This document shows positions 5,184 through 6,228 of a DNA stretch of 6,228 nt, in pieces; within the stretch, counting starts at the first letter, position 1; every line of letters starts with the position of its first letter. The position numbers and the translations under genes were made by a program. The notes under the pieces were generated by a model, which searched no databases, was not told the DNA's origin, and saw only the letters and a list, made by a program, of their open reading frames with translations. The stretch covers positions 1 to 6,228 of the forward strand of contig MHDY01000081.1 in the NCBI GenBank assembly GCA_001803705.1, written 5' to 3'. The stretch is from Nitrospirae bacterium GWC2_56_14 (GTDB lineage: Bacteria > Nitrospirota > UBA9217).

Positions 5184-5801
5184 ATGAAAAACATCATTGT
5201 ACTGGTATGTGGTGTTCTATTCGCTCTTGTGGTGATGGCGCTTCCCGGTTCCGTGTGGGCTGAACAGGACAATTCCATCAATATCGGCGGCTTGGGGCTG
5301 GTAGGCCCCGATCTTTCCGCATCGGCCTTTATCGTGGAATATGAGCGGCATATGGGAAGCGGCATGTCAGTATTCGGACGGGTCGGCGTTCTTGATTATT
5401 CTTTTGATGACGGTTGGTACAAGGAAGACGGAGACGGCCCGGGATTTGATATAGGAATTCGAAAATATATGGGAAGCAACGGGATGAAAGGCTTCTACCT
5501 GGGCGGGACCGTGGGCATATGGACAACTGAATGGACTTTTACCGACAACGACTACGGGACCGGTTCCATCTACTATCGCGGAAAAGGGGATACGACCTCT
5601 TTAAAAGTGGATATTGAGGTTGGCGGCAGGTTCCCTCTCGGTTCATCGCCTGTTTCTCTTATGCCTTCGCTCCATGTGGGCAATTTTTTCAATATTGACA
5701 GCACCTGTACCTCAACGAGCGTGCCCGGAGCAGATTGCGGCAATGAGAGCGAAGTTGGTTTCTACGGGCTCCTCGGTTTGTCCATGGGCATTGCTTTCTA
5801 A
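5184..5801 (+). CDS. Predicted outer-membrane beta-barrel protein, function unknown
   Basis: A 205-aa exported protein. The N-terminus is a Sec signal peptide: MKN, a hydrophobic core to about residue 20, then PGSVWA with likely cleavage after Ala26, leaving about 179 mature residues. The mature part is rich in alternating Gly/aromatic/hydrophobic stretches typical of beta-strands (about 46-56, 62-74, 86-96, 102-116, 137-150, 155-170, 190-205), fitting a small OmpA/OmpW-like barrel of roughly eight strands. It ends in Phe after an alternating hydrophobic strand (GLLGLSMGIAF), as expected of a barrel-assembly signal. C175 and C185 bracket a loop and could form a disulfide. The start has AAGGAGGG 4-5 bases upstream. 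It is transcribed divergently from the mqn operon and closed by the terminator at 5835-5868. I do not recognise a specific family. Confidence 0.85.
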   Translation: MKNIIVLVCGVLFALVVMALPGSVWAEQDNSINIGGLGLVGPDLSASAFIVEYERHMGSGMSVFGRVGVLDYSFDDGWYKEDGDGPGFDIGIRKYMGSNGMKGFYLGGTVGIWTTEWTFTDNDYGTGSIYYRGKGDTTSLKVDIEVGGRFPLGSSPVSLMPSLHVGNFFNIDSTCTSTSVPGADCGNESEVGFYGLLGLSMGIAF

Positions 5802-5834
5802 GGCAACCCGATCAATAGATCTCGTGTGTTTCTT

Positions 5835-5868
5835 GCCGGCACCTGCAGCAGGAGTGCCGGTTTTTTTT
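5835..5868 (+). terminator. Rho-independent terminator of the outer-membrane protein gene
   Basis: CCGGCAC (5836-5842) pairs perfectly with GTGCCGG (5854-5860) around an 11-base loop, and G5835 could add a wobble pair with T5861. Eight T (5861-5868) follow directly. It lies 34 bases behind the stop codon and separates this gene from the aroC promoter. Confidence 0.92.
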
Positions 5869-5975
5869 GGCCTGCTATCCCTGTTTGTCGACCAAAATTC
5901 GGGCCTCGCTGTCTAAAAAGTCGCAAAATACGCCTCCATTACCCTTAAATTACCCCGAAAATGCCATACTTTTCG

Positions 5976-6004
5976 TTGCACTTCCCGCAGGGATTTGCTA
6001 TGAT
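5976..6004 (+). promoter_or_regulatory. Sigma70-type promoter of aroC
   Basis: TTGCAC (5976-5981) and TATGAT (5999-6004) are exactly 17 bases apart, and TGC just before the second hexamer makes it an extended -10. Predicted start near 6011 gives a leader of about 35 bases with GGAGGGG at 6037-6043. This is the best-formed promoter in the window. The -35 shares only TTG with the consensus. Confidence 0.65.
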
Positions 6005-6045
6005 GACCGCGTTTTTAAAGGAATTCGAGGTTTTTTGGAGGGGAA

Positions 6046-6228
6046 ATGCTGCGATATTTGACTGCCGGTGAGTCCCACGGCGAGTTGCTCATGGGTATCC
6101 TTGAGGGGATGCCGTCAGGTCTTTTGATCAGGATCACGGACATCGACCAGGAATTGGCCAGGCGGCAGGGTGGATATGGCCGCGGCGGCCGCATGAAGAT
6201 CGAGAAGGACACGGTCAAGATCTACACC
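6046..6228 (+). CDS. aroC: Chorismate synthase, N-terminal part (cut by window end)
   Basis: The first 61 codons of chorismate synthase, the last shikimate-pathway enzyme, which eliminates phosphate from EPSP to give chorismate using reduced FMN. The reading frame is open to the window edge. It opens MLRYLTAGESHGE, containing the family signature with GESHG (8-12) and the conserved active-site His11, followed by GILEGMPSGL and the FMN/substrate-binding ARRQGGYGRGGRMKIEKD (38-55). Full-length enzymes run about 350-390 aa, so some 300 residues lie outside. GGAGGGG 2-3 bases before the ATG supports the start, though its spacing is short. Its product feeds aromatic amino acids and also the futalosine route encoded by the divergent mqn genes. 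Confidence 0.96.
   Translation, partial: MLRYLTAGESHGELLMGILEGMPSGLLIRITDIDQELARRQGGYGRGGRMKIEKDTVKIYT

Noticed and set aside
5962..5970. TGCCATACT as an alternative aroC promoter
   Set aside because: It lacks a -35 partner, while the downstream TTGCAC-17-TATGAT pair is clearly better.

Overview
The window looks like chromosomal DNA from a Gram-negative, respiring and probably anaerobic bacterium of moderately high GC. An outer-membrane barrel protein with a Sec signal peptide shows the Gram-negative envelope. Menaquinone is made by the futalosine route (mqnB, mqnD). Together with a LemA/M48 pair and several short palindromic intergenic repeats, this recalls Desulfuromonadales/Geobacter-like or other deltaproteobacterial or Nitrospirota-type genomes. 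The taxonomic placement is inference only.

Layout. Bases 1-291 hold no gene but carry two palindromic repeats (114-184 and 208-236). Minus-strand unit 1 is lemA (2579-2016) followed by an M48 membrane metalloprotease with a C-terminal GYF_2-like domain and two zinc ribbons (1881-292). Almost the whole gap between them is a 125-bp imperfect inverted repeat. A second inverted repeat (2740-2861) separates lemA from the next operon. Minus-strand unit 2 is a PPC/DUF296 protein (4894-4442), then mqnB futalosine hydrolase (4436-3711), then mqnD (3714-2872). These are packed at +5 bp and a GTGA overlap and are almost certainly one transcript. From a divergent intergenic region the plus strand carries a predicted outer-membrane beta-barrel protein (5184-5801) with a strong terminator behind it. 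It is followed by the first 61 codons of chorismate synthase aroC (6046 to the window end), which has its own sigma70-type promoter.

Functional links. Chorismate, made by AroC, is the branch-point substrate for futalosine-pathway menaquinone synthesis, so the right end supplies the precursor of the pathway encoded in unit 2. LemA and M48 proteases are frequent partners and probably act together at the cytoplasmic membrane. The least explained parts are the PPC gene leading the menaquinone operon, the protease's zinc-ribbon tail, and a promoter plus intrinsic-terminator unit inside the leader of the outer-membrane protein gene. I saw no convincing evidence of a wholly new multi-gene system, CRISPR array, tRNA, rRNA or transposase.
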